64,000 nt of DNA from an uncultured Bacteroidia bacterium (lineage in GTDB: Bacteria > Bacteroidota > Bacteroidia > Bacteroidales > UBA932), in NCBI GenBank assembly GCA_902792815.1, contig CADBAY010000003.1:93411-157410 (forward strand). The letters are read 5' to 3'. A program made the position numbers and the translations under genes. The notes beneath the pieces are model-generated. The model saw only the letters and a program-made list of their open reading frames with translations. It was not told the DNA's origin and ran no database searches. Shown here piece by piece: positions 1 through 8,269 of the stretch (positions are counted from its first letter, which is position 1; each line of letters begins with the position of its first letter).

Positions 1-32
1 ATAAAAACTGATTTTTCATAAGGCAGGATTGT

Positions 33-167
33 TTACCAAGTTAAGTCCTCTCCGGAATTCTCATAGGGTTCGGTGACCACGTCCCCGGAAAGACAGATGA
101 TAGATTCTTCCTCGTGAGCGAGTTCTTCGCAGCGGGGAGGCCGGTACGACGGTTTGTGAAGAAACAT
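33..167 (-). CDS. Very short Bacteroidales-type peptide, function unknown
   Basis: A 44-residue product starting at the ATG complementary to 165-167. It has no signal peptide or membrane segment. The N-terminus contains Tyr-Arg-Pro-Pro followed by Cys-Glu-Glu, the middle is acidic, and the end is EDLTW. From memory this resembles very short Bacteroidales peptides with a Y-x-P-P-x-C-E start and an acidic C-terminal half, often unannotated because of their size. The frame stays open upstream to another ATG at 239 (68 residues), but that extension is rich in Tyr and Asn and looks like translated intergenic DNA. No clear promoter is seen. The gene could be spurious; the family-like composition is the only support. 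Confidence 0.4.
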   Translation of the reverse strand: MFLHKPSYRPPRCEELAHEEESIICLSGDVVTEPYENSGEDLTW

Positions 168-258
168 AATGTTATTAATGTGAAAGTTATAATTGTTATA
201 TGTACAATATACATATCTGCACCACACAAATCTACGCATTTTTTAATAAAAAAAATCC

Positions 259-287
259 GGGCAGGATGCCTTTTTAAGGCCCTGCCC
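259..287 (-). terminator. Intrinsic terminator of tRNA-Pro
   Basis: Ten-pair GC-rich hairpin: GGGCAGG and CCTGCCC arms, plus inner GCC and GGC. On the minus strand it is followed by a run of T (complement of 244-255). It lies about 45 nt past the 3' end of the minus-strand tRNA gene. Confidence 0.8.
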
Positions 288-333
288 GTACCATAAAGCA
301 TCCACGTTTCCGTAAGTGCCTGATTATCAGCTG

Positions 334-407
334 TCGGGGTGAAAAGACTCGAACTTTCGACCCTCTGGTCCCAAACCAGATGCGCTAGCCAACTGCGCCA
401 CACCCCG
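334..407 (-). tRNA. tRNA-Pro (anticodon TGG)
   Basis: A 74-nt cloverleaf on the minus strand. The acceptor stem pairs CGGGGTG with CACCCCG and the discriminator base is A at 334. The anticodon arm CTGGT-TTGGGAC-CAG carries TGG, and the T-loop is TTCGAGT. The CCA end is not encoded. A matching promoter lies just upstream and a terminator downstream, so this is a single-gene unit divergent from mdh. Confidence 0.95.
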
Positions 408-416
408 ATTCGGCTG

Positions 417-447
417 CAAATTTAGCAAGCTTTACCCAAACTGCCAA
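417..447 (-). promoter_or_regulatory. Promoter of tRNA-Pro
   Basis: On the minus strand TAAATTTG (424-417) matches the Bacteroidetes -7 box TAnnTTTG exactly, and a TTG (447-445) lies 20 nt upstream of it. The box ends 9 nt before the mature tRNA 5' end. Confidence 0.7.
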
Positions 448-487
448 AAAGTGCGGTAAGCTTTTTTTATTTTTCGCGGAAAAGATG

Positions 488-495
488 TAAATTTG
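488..495 (+). promoter_or_regulatory. -7 box of mdh promoter
   Basis: TAAATTTG is an exact TAnnTTTG match, 35 nt before the mdh start codon. The upstream -33 region is T-rich without a clear TTG. Confidence 0.55.
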
Positions 496-530
496 AAAGA
501 TTTTTGGGAACCAAACATTTTATCGATATT

Positions 531-1523
531 ATGAAGTATTTGACTAACGAAAAATTGACCATTGTGGGTGCCGGCGGAATGATCGGCTCCAACATGGCCC
601 AGACCGCTCTTATGCTCGGCCTTACTCCCAACATCTGCCTTTACGATATTTATGAGCCCGGTGTGCACGGAGTCGCAGAAGAGATTTACCATTGCGCCTT
701 CGAGGGTGCCAACGTCACCTGGACAGTTGACGCAGAAACCGCATTCAAAGATGCCAAGTACATCGTTTCGTCAGGCGGCGCTCCCCGTAAGGAGGGCATG
801 ACCCGCGAGGATCTGCTCAAGGGCAACTGCCAGATTGCCGCCGAGTTCGGTGACTACATCCGTAAATACTGCCCCGATGTCAAGCACGTCGTTGTCATCT
901 TCAACCCTGCCGATGTGACCGCCCTTACGGCTCTCATCCACTCGGGTCTCAAGCCCAACCAGCTCACCTCCCTTGCCGCTCTTGACAGCACCCGTCTGCA
1001 GGAAGCTCTCGCCGCCGAATTCGGCGTGCAGCAGTGCAAGGTGACCGGCGCCCGTACTTTCGGCGGACACGGTGAGGCCATGGCAGTATTTGCCAGCAAG
1101 GCCCTCATCGACGGCACTCCTCTTGCCGAAAAGGAACTCAGCGCCGAGCGCTGGGCCGAGATCAAGCACGCCACCATCCAGGGCGGCTCCAACATCATCA
1201 AGCTCCGCGGCCGCAGCTCCTTCCAGAGCCCTGCGTATCAGGCCGTTAAGATGATCGAGGCTGCAATGGGAGGCGACAAGTTCTGCTGGCCCGCCGGCTG
1301 CTATGTGAACGCGCCCGAGCTTGGTTACACCAACGTTATGATGGCTATGCCTACCGTTATCGATGCCGACGGCGTACACTACACCGCACCCGAAGGCACT
1401 CCCGAGGAAATGGCAGACCTCAAGGCCTCATACGAGCACCTCTGCAAGATGCGCGACGAGATCGTGTCCCTGGGCATTGTTCCGCCCGTGGCAGAATGGA
1501 AGAAAGAGAATCCTAATCTGTAG
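531..1523 (+). CDS. mdh: Malate dehydrogenase
   Basis: NAD-dependent interconversion of malate and oxaloacetate in the cytosol (reductive or oxidative TCA branch). The product has 330 residues, the usual length for the Bacteroidetes lactate/malate dehydrogenase-type enzyme. The N-terminal dinucleotide fold shows GAGGMIG (residues about 13-19), and the catalytic histidine lies in the RTFGGHGEAM segment. I chose the ATG at 531, which gives the family-typical start MKYLTNEK. An in-frame ATG at 504 would add nine residues, but it sits too close to the promoter box at 488-495. The gene is monocistronic and ends at a strong hairpin terminator. Confidence 0.93.
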   Translation: MKYLTNEKLTIVGAGGMIGSNMAQTALMLGLTPNICLYDIYEPGVHGVAEEIYHCAFEGANVTWTVDAETAFKDAKYIVSSGGAPRKEGMTREDLLKGNCQIAAEFGDYIRKYCPDVKHVVVIFNPADVTALTALIHSGLKPNQLTSLAALDSTRLQEALAAEFGVQQCKVTGARTFGGHGEAMAVFASKALIDGTPLAEKELSAERWAEIKHATIQGGSNIIKLRGRSSFQSPAYQAVKMIEAAMGGDKFCWPAGCYVNAPELGYTNVMMAMPTVIDADGVHYTAPEGTPEEMADLKASYEHLCKMRDEIVSLGIVPPVAEWKKENPNL

Positions 1524-1541
1524 GATACCCGGAGTTTACGG

Positions 1542-1584
1542 GCCGGCGCCGCGGAGCAAACGCTCCCGGGCGCCGGCTCTTTTT
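1542..1584 (+). terminator. Intrinsic terminator of mdh
   Basis: A nine-pair stem, GCCGGCGCC (1542-1550) with GGCGCCGGC (1569-1577), is followed by TCTTTTT. The T-run touches the 3' end of the convergent mtnN gene. Confidence 0.85.
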
Positions 1585-2209
1585 ATTGGATAGCGTCAAG
1601 GAATGAGCTGAGCACGCGGAAGGAATTCTCCGGAGCCAGGCTCCAGAAGTCGTTGTACGAGCCTTCGTCTGAGCTGTCGGAGATAATGCGGAAACTGATG
1701 AAAGGAATGCCGTAGCGGTGGCAGGTCTGAGACAGGGCGCCTGATTCCATATCGACTGACAGGGCGTCGGGATAGAGGCTGCGAAGGGCCGGAAGGTCGG
1801 CGGCGGTGATGAACCTGTCGCCGCTGATCTGCAGGCCGCCCTTGATGGTGAGACCGTCCACCTTAAGCCCCATGGCTTTGGCGTACAGTTCTTTGTCGGC
1901 ATCGAAGAAAAGGGGGAAGCCCTGTACCTGCCCTACCGGAAGGTCTCCTCCGCACCAAACATCGTGGTATGCAACCCTTTCCGCCACAATTATGTCCATT
2001 GGCTTGAGGCTGCTGTCTATTGCCCCCGCCACTCCGGTGGAAATAATGATATCGGGTTTTGAGCGTTCAATGAGTGAAGTTGCGCCGACGGCGGCGTTAA
2101 CCTTGCCTATTCCGCACAGGCTCAGGCTCATCTCGGGCCTTCCGCCCAGGGCCTTGCCCACGAGCGCATATTCGCTCTCCAAAGCAACAATTACAGCGAT
2201 TCTTTTCAT
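1583..2209 (-). CDS. mtnN: 5'-methylthioadenosine/S-adenosylhomocysteine nucleosidase
   Basis: Hydrolyses MTA and SAH to adenine and the thioribose or ribosyl-homocysteine product, feeding methionine salvage. The 208-residue product opens with MKRIAVIVALESEYALVGKA, whose ALESE segment is the family hallmark. It also contains TGVAGAID, the VDMESGA substrate-binding motif, and an RIISDSSDE segment carrying the catalytic Asp. I start at the ATG at 2209; an upstream ATG at 2218 would add MCN and lies inside the promoter region. The gene is convergent with mdh, and the mdh terminator overlaps its stop codon. Confidence 0.9.
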   Translation of the reverse strand: MKRIAVIVALESEYALVGKALGGRPEMSLSLCGIGKVNAAVGATSLIERSKPDIIISTGVAGAIDSSLKPMDIIVAERVAYHDVWCGGDLPVGQVQGFPLFFDADKELYAKAMGLKVDGLTIKGGLQISGDRFITAADLPALRSLYPDALSVDMESGALSQTCHRYGIPFISFRIISDSSDEGSYNDFWSLAPENSFRVLSSFLDAIQ

Positions 2210-2215
2210 ATTGCA

Positions 2216-2223
2216 CAAAAATA
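2216..2223 (-). promoter_or_regulatory. -7 box of mtnN
   Basis: On the minus strand TATTTTTG is an exact TAnnTTTG match, six nt before the mtnN ATG. This implies an almost leaderless mRNA. Confidence 0.55.
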
Positions 2224-2235
2224 GTAAAAAGTTCC

Positions 2236-2243
2236 TATTTTTG
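2236..2243 (+). promoter_or_regulatory. -7 box of the 2255 gene
   Basis: TATTTTTG is an exact TAnnTTTG match 11 nt before the ATG at 2255, with TTG at 2211-2213. It is back-to-back with the mtnN promoter, only 12 nt away. Confidence 0.55.
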
Positions 2244-2254
2244 TTTTATCGATT

Positions 2255-3343
2255 ATGACCGGGGCAACCAAGAAAGCAGTTCTTTTTGTTTTGCTCCTGG
2301 GCGCGGTTGTTTACGCCCGGGGGCAGACCGGGGGAGCGGATCTGTCGGGCAGCTTGACCGACAAAAGGCCCGCTGCCCGGATGCGGGATTTCGTAGCCGT
2401 GGTTGAACGCAGTTTCGGGGCAGAAGCCTACAGGCAGGAGAGTTATAAACTCATCGACCCCGAAGGAGACGCTCATCTTATAAGGAAACTGGATACCATT
2501 CCGGTCAAGTTGCTCTCCATTCTCGGCGGCGGGCTGCCACAGGCCGAACTGGAAAAAGAAAAGATGCGCTCCGACCCTTTCCGCATAGGAAAAACAGTCC
2601 CTATCGACAATGAGCGGCTGCTCAATAAGTGTTGTGAGTTGATGCGGAGCCATTTCCCCGATATCATTCCCGTAATCGGAGAGGAGCACCGCTGGTCGCC
2701 CGAAGCCCGGGAATATCTAAAATATGGATACTGGCACAGGCTCTCCAGGCGTGTGGCCGGAAAGCAGAGCGATTTTCCGTGTCCGCTGCTGGGCAGAAGC
2801 AAATTGTTCCTCTGTCTTGCCTGCGGCTGGACGTCGCTTTTCTGCGTGACCGGCAAGGAGGAGGCGCTGAAGGCCCGCATACTTGAATATCCCGACCGGA
2901 GCGTCCAGCTTCACGACCTCTTTGAAGAGAGCTATGTGCTTAACGCTGGGGACATTTATCTCACCTTCCTTACTTGCGAGAACGTGCTTGCCGCCCGGCC
3001 TCACCGCCGCGGGAGGGAGGGCGATGCAATTCAGCGGAAACTCTCTTACATTCGTCACGATTCTAAAGAGAATGGCGATAATTATGGCGCCTGGTATCAT
3101 TTTTTCGGGATTGCCCTGTACGGCCTCATGCGTAATGAAGCGCAGGCGATTAGTGTGGCCGGAGCCGAAAGCGCGGGCTCGTTTGTTCTCGAGGGGGCCG
3201 ACCGCCAGGAATACTTTATCAACCGGTACGGAGCTATGTTCGGGACTCGATTCAAAAAAATGATCGAATCCGGGAGTTGGTGCATTCCTGCGCCACAAGG
3301 GTGCAGGACCGATTATTTGGTTCCCAACCCTGTCCTCGGATAG
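2255..3343 (+). CDS. Secreted protein of unknown function
   Basis: A 362-residue protein with an N-terminal signal peptide (basic start, hydrophobic stretch to about residue 20, then ARGQ, a plausible cleavage site), so probably periplasmic or exported. I do not recognise the family. Visible features are several Cys residues (NKCCELM; LACGWTSLFC), Trp/Tyr/Phe-rich stretches such as YGYWHRL and YGAWYHFFGIALYGL, and no internal transmembrane helix. The YGAWYHFFGIALYG and AEQA-like helices suggest an alpha-helical enzyme fold, but this is only an impression. It has its own promoter and no operon partner. Confidence 0.75.
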   Translation: MTGATKKAVLFVLLLGAVVYARGQTGGADLSGSLTDKRPAARMRDFVAVVERSFGAEAYRQESYKLIDPEGDAHLIRKLDTIPVKLLSILGGGLPQAELEKEKMRSDPFRIGKTVPIDNERLLNKCCELMRSHFPDIIPVIGEEHRWSPEAREYLKYGYWHRLSRRVAGKQSDFPCPLLGRSKLFLCLACGWTSLFCVTGKEEALKARILEYPDRSVQLHDLFEESYVLNAGDIYLTFLTCENVLAARPHRRGREGDAIQRKLSYIRHDSKENGDNYGAWYHFFGIALYGLMRNEAQAISVAGAESAGSFVLEGADRQEYFINRYGAMFGTRFKKMIESGSWCIPAPQGCRTDYLVPNPVLG

Positions 3344-3375
3344 GATATGAATTTTTTCATATTACAAAAAATGTT

Positions 3376-3383
3376 TATATTTG
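3376..3383 (+). promoter_or_regulatory. -7 box of the phosphopantetheinyl transferase gene
   Basis: TATATTTG, an exact TAnnTTTG match 17 nt before the ATG at 3401. Confidence 0.55.
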
Positions 3384-3400
3384 CTCCGTTATAACAATAT

Positions 3401-4054
3401 ATGGCACTATATCTACAAAAAGAGCTTGACGACGACTATCACTTGCGACTGGGCGTCTGGCAAATCACCGAAACCGAGGCTGAGCTTCGGGCACTTACAA
3501 GCATCCCTTCCGACGAACTGGAAGAAATCTCTTACATAAAAAGCGAATCGCTGCGCAAGCAGAAGCTTGCCGTGCGGGCTCTTCTGGACGTAATGTTCGA
3601 AGAGAAAGTGTACCTTAGCCACCACGACAATGGCAAGCCGTACATCGAGAATAACTCCGTCAACATCAGCATCACACATACCGACAAGTATGTGGCCGTA
3701 ATCCTTAACGACATAGAAGAAGTGGGCATCGACTGCGAGTCACTGGACCGTGACTTCAGCGCCGTCGAAAAGAAAGCTCTCTCCGAAGACGAGCTTGACG
3801 AGCTGGAAGACGATGCCGACGAGCGCCGCATCCAACTGGCCATCTACTGGTGCGCCAAGGAGGCCGTGTACAAAAAGATGTCGCAGTACAAGGTGGACTT
3901 TGCCGAGCAGATTGAAATCGAGGCTGTGCGTCCCCGAAAAGAAGGCGAGCTTGACGCCACCTTCATCAACAAAGACGGTTACGAGGAAGAGCTGAGCCTG
4001 GAGTACATGATTTTCGACCGCCACGTTCTCGTGTGGGTCAGCGGCGACGAATAG
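3401..4054 (+). CDS. 4'-phosphopantetheinyl transferase superfamily protein
   Basis: Transfers the phosphopantetheine arm of CoA to a conserved serine of carrier proteins, probably the fatty-acid acyl carrier protein. The 217-residue product has Sfp-like length. It shows the family motifs VGIDCES (Mg-binding Asp, about residues 109-115) and WCAKEAVYK (about 150-158), preceded by ISITHTDKYVAV. The C-terminal third is acidic and variable. It stands alone between its own promoter and the convergent envC-like gene, four bases away. The specific carrier protein cannot be read from context. Confidence 0.85.
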   Translation: MALYLQKELDDDYHLRLGVWQITETEAELRALTSIPSDELEEISYIKSESLRKQKLAVRALLDVMFEEKVYLSHHDNGKPYIENNSVNISITHTDKYVAVILNDIEEVGIDCESLDRDFSAVEKKALSEDELDELEDDADERRIQLAIYWCAKEAVYKKMSQYKVDFAEQIEIEAVRPRKEGELDATFINKDGYEEELSLEYMIFDRHVLVWVSGDE

Positions 4055-4057
4055 AAT

Positions 4058-5257
4058 CTATCGCAACCATTTCTCAGGATCTTGCGGGTCGCGCCCCTTC
4101 CAGAGCTGGAAGTGGAGCTGCGTTCCGTCGGGTCCTGTGGCTACGTGTCCGAGCACGTCGCCGGTCTTGACCTTGTCGCCGGCCTTGACCGCCACCGAGC
4201 CCATCTTGCAGTAGAAAGTAAAATACTCTCCGTGCTGCACCAGTATGCACTGGTTGTAGCCTGGAACTACAACTATTTGCTTTACCACTCCGTTGAAGAC
4301 GGCCTTCACCGTGGCGTCTTTATCGACGGCAAGTCCGACTCCGTTGTTGAAGGGCATCTCCAGCCTGGTGTACACCGGATGGGGGTTGCGCCCGAAATGG
4401 CTCACAACCCTTCCCTCGGCCGGCCACGGCAGTTTGCCCTTGTTGGCGGAGAATTCGTTCGAGAGTGCCTGGTCTATCTTTGTGGTGGTTTTCTTGCCTC
4501 CGGTCTTGCCCTTGTTCTTGCCGCCCTGGTCGCCCATTGCGGCGGCGATGAGCCTCTCGATCTCGCGGTTGAGGGCTTCAACCTCCCTGCGCTTTGATGC
4601 GAGCTGATCCTGGTATTTGCGGCGGTCTTTCTGCAGCTCTTTTACCAGCTCGCGCGACTTGTCTTCTTCTTTGCGGAGCTTGTTCAGCTCCGACGCTCTT
4701 TCGTCGCGGAGCGCCTTTGCCTGCATGCGCATTGTGTCCAGCCTTGCCCTTTCAGCCTCGAGGTGCTTGCGCTCTTCAATGATGCGCCGTCCCTGCGAGT
4801 TCATCTGTGTAGAGAGCTGGCGCAGGTACCCGTAGCGCCGCATGCCCTGGGCAAGGTTCTCGCTGGCAAGAATATAAAGGTACCAGCTGCGGGCGTCGCG
4901 GTTTTTGTAGGCATTTCGGACCAGTTTCTCGTAGTAGAAGGTCATGGTGTCCAGCCGGTTCTGGACCGCGTTGATCTGCTTTTGGCATGCCCTGATGCTG
5001 TCGTTTACGCTGCTGAGCTCGCGCTCGCTGTCGGATAGAAGCTCCCGGCGCGCTTCCGACTGGGCGTGCAGCAGGTCGAGCTGAGTGGCGGCGCTGTTGC
5101 TGCGGGCCGTTACCGAGCTGAGCTGCTTCTCAAGGGTCTTTATATCCTTTTCGAGGCGCGCTTTGCGGTCTTTCGACGCCGAGAGGCTCTGCGCTCCTGC
5201 GGGCAGGACGCAAGACAAAAGAATCACTATTGCGGCAAAGTATCGGGAGACTCTCAT
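4058..5257 (-). CDS. EnvC-like murein hydrolase activator (coiled coil + degenerate M23/LytM)
   Basis: A 399-residue exported protein. It has a signal peptide ending near PAGAQS, then about 220 residues of coiled coil (Lys/Glu/Arg/Leu rich heptads), a short Lys/Gly linker, and a C-terminal M23 domain (about 270-399). Three of four zinc-ligand positions are lost: the H-x3-D motif reads NNGVG, and the H-x-H motif reads QLHFQ. This argues for an activator of cell-wall amidases rather than a hydrolase. The start overlaps the stop of the upstream TPR gene by four bases, so they are co-transcribed. The amidase partner is not in this window. Confidence 0.85.
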   Translation of the reverse strand: MRVSRYFAAIVILLSCVLPAGAQSLSASKDRKARLEKDIKTLEKQLSSVTARSNSAATQLDLLHAQSEARRELLSDSERELSSVNDSIRACQKQINAVQNRLDTMTFYYEKLVRNAYKNRDARSWYLYILASENLAQGMRRYGYLRQLSTQMNSQGRRIIEERKHLEAERARLDTMRMQAKALRDERASELNKLRKEEDKSRELVKELQKDRRKYQDQLASKRREVEALNREIERLIAAAMGDQGGKNKGKTGGKKTTTKIDQALSNEFSANKGKLPWPAEGRVVSHFGRNPHPVYTRLEMPFNNGVGLAVDKDATVKAVFNGVVKQIVVVPGYNQCILVQHGEYFTFYCKMGSVAVKAGDKVKTGDVLGHVATGPDGTQLHFQLWKGRDPQDPEKWLR

Positions 5258-6402
5258 TTCTTTTTATTTTCAGACAGGTTGCGGTAGTATGCGGCAAGGT
5301 CTTTCTCGCCAAGCTTTTCAAGCACTATGGCATAGTGCATAAGAATGACGGCGCTCTCTTTGCCTCCGTATATCATGGCGTGCTTGAAATATGGCTTTGC
5401 CTCCTTGGCCTTACCCCTCAGGAACAGGATCCAGCCGTATGTATCGAGGTAAGTGGCGTTGTCGGGCTCTTTTTCGACGGTGATGCGGCTCATCCGCGAG
5501 GCCTTGCAGAGCCTGCGGCGCTGCTCGCTCAGGTAGTAGGCGTAGTTGTTCAGCACCGGGCAGTATTCGGGGTCGATTTTGAGAGCCTGCTCATAGCATT
5601 TGTAAGCCTTGCGGGTCTCACCCATGGCGTGATAGGTATCTCCGATTATGGAAAGATTGACCAGCTGTTGCTCTTTGTCATCGGGCTGGAGCTCCATAAG
5701 GGTCCGGCATTCCTGGATGGTGGTGGCATTGTCGCCGCGGGTCGCTGCTATCTCCATCCTGAGACGGTGCGCATTGACGCTGCGCGGCTCGGCCTGGGTG
5801 AAGCACTGCATCAGCGTGTCGATCTGAGGCAGTATGGAGATAAAGGTGCGCTGGTCAAAGCCTCCGAGGGCTCCGGTGACGGCCTGGTATTTCTGCTCCT
5901 CGTCGGTGTTCTCGTCGCGGACCAGTTCCGTAAGGGTTTCGAAGAAAGCTTTGTAGTCCCTTTTCAGACGGTACGAGTCGGCCATGAGGGCGAGGGTAAG
6001 TGAATTGCGGAAGCGTTCGGGGTTGCGTTCGGCGAGCGTGCGGTACAACCCTCCGGCCTCGGCAGGCTCGCCGGTGTAGATGTACAGGTTGGCGAGTGTC
6101 TCGAGGTACCAGTTGTTGGACGGATCAAGCTCCGAGGCCTCCTTTATGTGCCGGATGGCGTTTTTGAAATCGCCCTGCGAGTAGCGGCACAGGCCCATAT
6201 AGTAATGTACCGCATCGTTGGAGGGGGAAATATTTTTCAGCGAATCAAGAATGGTGTAAGCCGCCTCCGCCTGCCCTTCCTGGATATACATAACTGCATC
6301 AAGGAGCGCATTTTCCACGCTTGCCGAGTCGGTTTGGGCGCTTTGCGCCGGCAGAGTCAGCACCCGGCCGATGAGCAGTAAGCATATCAGGACTTTCTTC
6401 AT
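5254..6402 (-). CDS. Exported tetratricopeptide-repeat protein
   Basis: A 382-residue protein with a signal peptide (cleavage near PAQS). It is built almost wholly of TPR helices; the unit from about residue 60 (AVHYYMGLCRYSQGDFKNAI) and the later unit YHAMGETRKAYKCYEQALKI are typical. TPR arrays bind peptides or assemble complexes. The four-base overlap with the envC-like gene suggests a shared cell-envelope role, and similar TPR proteins precede envC-type genes in Bacteroidetes. No catalytic motif is visible. Confidence 0.85.
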   Translation of the reverse strand: MKKVLICLLLIGRVLTLPAQSAQTDSASVENALLDAVMYIQEGQAEAAYTILDSLKNISPSNDAVHYYMGLCRYSQGDFKNAIRHIKEASELDPSNNWYLETLANLYIYTGEPAEAGGLYRTLAERNPERFRNSLTLALMADSYRLKRDYKAFFETLTELVRDENTDEEQKYQAVTGALGGFDQRTFISILPQIDTLMQCFTQAEPRSVNAHRLRMEIAATRGDNATTIQECRTLMELQPDDKEQQLVNLSIIGDTYHAMGETRKAYKCYEQALKIDPEYCPVLNNYAYYLSEQRRRLCKASRMSRITVEKEPDNATYLDTYGWILFLRGKAKEAKPYFKHAMIYGGKESAVILMHYAIVLEKLGEKDLAAYYRNLSENKKK

Positions 6403-6409
6403 ACAATTA

Positions 6410-6417
6410 CAAAAGTA
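6410..6417 (-). promoter_or_regulatory. -7 box of the TPR-envC operon
   Basis: On the minus strand TACTTTTG is an exact TAnnTTTG match, seven nt before the TPR gene ATG. The divergent sigma-factor gene has a near match, TATTTTCG, at 6431-6438. Confidence 0.5.
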
Positions 6418-6475
6418 TTGAATTTTTGTCTATTTTCGCATAATCATTTGTGGTTTTGAGATTTTTTGGAGCCTG

Positions 6476-7030
6476 ATGCAACTTTTTAAGAACAATTCGC
6501 ATCTTAATACTTGGACGATTGAAAAAGCCAAGGAAGGCGACAGACGTGCACAAAAAGCCATCTACGACTCTCTGTCCGAAAAGATGTTCGCAGTATGCCT
6601 GCGCTACATGGGCGAGAGAAGTGCTGCAGAGGATGTTCTGCAAGACGGATTTGTGACGCTGTTCGCCAAACTTGACACCTTCTCCGGGGACGGCTCCTTT
6701 GAAGGTTGGGCGAGGAAGATCTTTGTAAACACGGCACTTATGAACCTCCGCCGCAACGACGTTCTCAAAGACACCGAGGACGTGTCCGAGGCCCGCAGCA
6801 TCTCCAGTGAGGCCCCTTCGGCGGTGCAGGACCTGGGCTACAAGGAGCTGTGCGCTATGATCAGCAGCCTGCCTCCTGGTTTCAGGACGGTGTTCAACAT
6901 GTACGTGATCGAAGGTTACGCCCACAACGAGATTGCCAGTGCCCTGGGCATATCGGAAGGCACGTCCCGCTCGCAGCTGCTGCGCGCCAAAGCTATGCTG
7001 CAAGCCAAGATATTGGAAAGAAAGAAATAG
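6476..7030 (+). CDS. ECF-type RNA polymerase sigma factor
   Basis: A 184-residue sigma-70 family protein of ECF size. Region 2 shows AICDSLSEKMFAVCLRYM-like helices, DVLQDGFVTLF and GSFEGWARKIFVNTALMNLRR. Region 4 shows SLPPGFRTVFNMYVIEGYAHNEI followed by the DNA-binding helices (SALGISEGTSRSQLLRAKAML). It probably directs a small regulon. The next gene starts eight bases after the stop and has the cytoplasmic N-terminus plus membrane helix expected of an anti-sigma factor. Confidence 0.9.
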   Translation: MQLFKNNSHLNTWTIEKAKEGDRRAQKAIYDSLSEKMFAVCLRYMGERSAAEDVLQDGFVTLFAKLDTFSGDGSFEGWARKIFVNTALMNLRRNDVLKDTEDVSEARSISSEAPSAVQDLGYKELCAMISSLPPGFRTVFNMYVIEGYAHNEIASALGISEGTSRSQLLRAKAMLQAKILERKK

Positions 7031-7038
7031 ATATATTC

Positions 7039-8229
7039 ATGCAAGACAATTGGCAAGACTTCGACCGACATATCCAGTCGGTAATGCGCGACGCCAGGGA
7101 AAAGGTTCCCGGGCGCGTATGGCGCGGAGTGGCTGCCCGTCTTGATTCTGCTGCCGCCGCAGCGGCGTGGTGGAAGTGGGCAGTGCCCGCCTTCGTCGCG
7201 GCCGCGCTGGTGGCAGGTCTGTTCTTTGCCGGTACCAGAGGCTCGCAGAACGCTAGTCCGGACAAAATACAAATCATCGCCGACTCCGGGGTGGAGGAAG
7301 AGTCATCGACGCTTCTCGCCCAGGCCGATATTGAGCCCGGAGTTATCCCCGCAGAGGCTGCTGCCGCTCCGGTGCGCCGCTCTCCCAAAGCGTCACGCAA
7401 CGGGGCTGTTTCCTCTCAGGAGGTCTCTTCCGGCTTGGAGCAGGATAATGCTCAGGAGGCTATAGTCGACGAGCCGTCCGTTGTGGATGAGAGTGCGGCC
7501 GGGCCAAAAGACAATCAGGATCAGGATAATTCGGAGCAGTGGGCCCGCATCATCGAGGGTGAGGGTGCTGCGCGCGGCGCGGGCATCGACCTCAGTAACA
7601 TTTATGCCAGCGGCGGCGTGGGAGGCAACGATTCCAACATCTCTTACGGAGGTATCGGTATCAGCCGTATGGCTCCCGGTTCCGGTTCGCCGGATGCCGG
7701 CATAAGCGAGAGCGGCCCTTCCACTTACGGTGTGCCGTTTACGCTGGGCCTTGGAGCACGTTTCCGCGTGGCCGACAGGCTCTCGTTGGGCACCGGCCTC
7801 GAGTACTCCATGCTCACACGCTCCTTCAAGGGCACGTACACCGGCTCGGCAGCATCCGCTTATGACGGTCTCATTTTCCACACCGTACATTATGTCGGCG
7901 TGCCGGTGAATGTCTATTACGATTTGTTCTCCACCCGTGACGAGCTCATGAAGGTCTACGCCTGGGGAGGCGGTTCGGCCGATTATTGCGTTGCCAATAA
8001 CTATCGCCTTATGGGCACGCCCACAAGCGTAGTGCCCGACAAGGCCGGCGGCTTCCAGTTCTCCGCAGCCTTGGGTATGGGCCTGGAATTCAAGCTTTCA
8101 GACAAGCTGGGCCTGTATATCGACCCTGCCGTGCGATACTATTTCCACAGCCCGGGGCAGCCAAAGTCGGTGCGGACGGACAAGCCGTTCATGTTTAACT
8201 TTGACGCAGGTCTGAGGTTCAATCTTTAA
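7039..8229 (+). CDS. Membrane-anchored protein with C-terminal outer-membrane beta-barrel-like domain (putative anti-sigma partner)
   Basis: A 396-residue protein from the ATG at 7039. Residues 1-37 are a charged cytoplasmic-type segment. About 38-60 form one hydrophobic helix after WWKWAVPAF. About 61-230 are an Ala/Glu/Ser-rich low-complexity linker. About 230-396 are alternating beta strands typical of porin-like barrels, such as [20 protein letters not shown] and the final [13 protein letters not shown], which ends in an aromatic/hydrophobic residue pattern. Its position right after the sigma factor suggests it restrains or senses for it. No classical zinc anti-sigma motif is present. How one chain spans both membranes is unclear. 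Confidence 0.8.
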   Translation: MQDNWQDFDRHIQSVMRDAREKVPGRVWRGVAARLDSAAAAAAWWKWAVPAFVAAALVAGLFFAGTRGSQNASPDKIQIIADSGVEEESSTLLAQADIEPGVIPAEAAAAPVRRSPKASRNGAVSSQEVSSGLEQDNAQEAIVDEPSVVDESAAGPKDNQDQDNSEQWARIIEGEGAARGAGIDLSNIYASGGVGGNDSNISYGGIGISRMAPGSGSPDAGISESGPSTYGVPFTLGLGARFRVADRLSLGTGLEYSMLTRSFKGTYTGSAASAYDGLIFHTVHYVGVPVNVYYDLFSTRDELMKVYAWGGGSADYCVANNYRLMGTPTSVVPDKAGGFQFSAALGMGLEFKLSDKLGLYIDPAVRYYFHSPGQPKSVRTDKPFMFNFDAGLRFNL

Positions 8230-8255
8230 TCGCGGCTTTGCTGCGATTTTTTTTT
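8228..8255 (+). terminator. Terminator of the sigma factor operon
   Basis: A nine-pair stem, AATCGCGGC with GCTGCGATT (8228-8248), followed by nine T. The T-run runs into the promoter box of the next gene. Confidence 0.8.
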
Positions 8256-8262
8256 ATCTTTG
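8255..8262 (+). promoter_or_regulatory. -7 box of lolD
   Basis: TATCTTTG, an exact TAnnTTTG match seven nt before the ATG. It is fused to the T-run of the preceding terminator. Confidence 0.6.
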
Positions 8263-8269
8263 CACTGCT

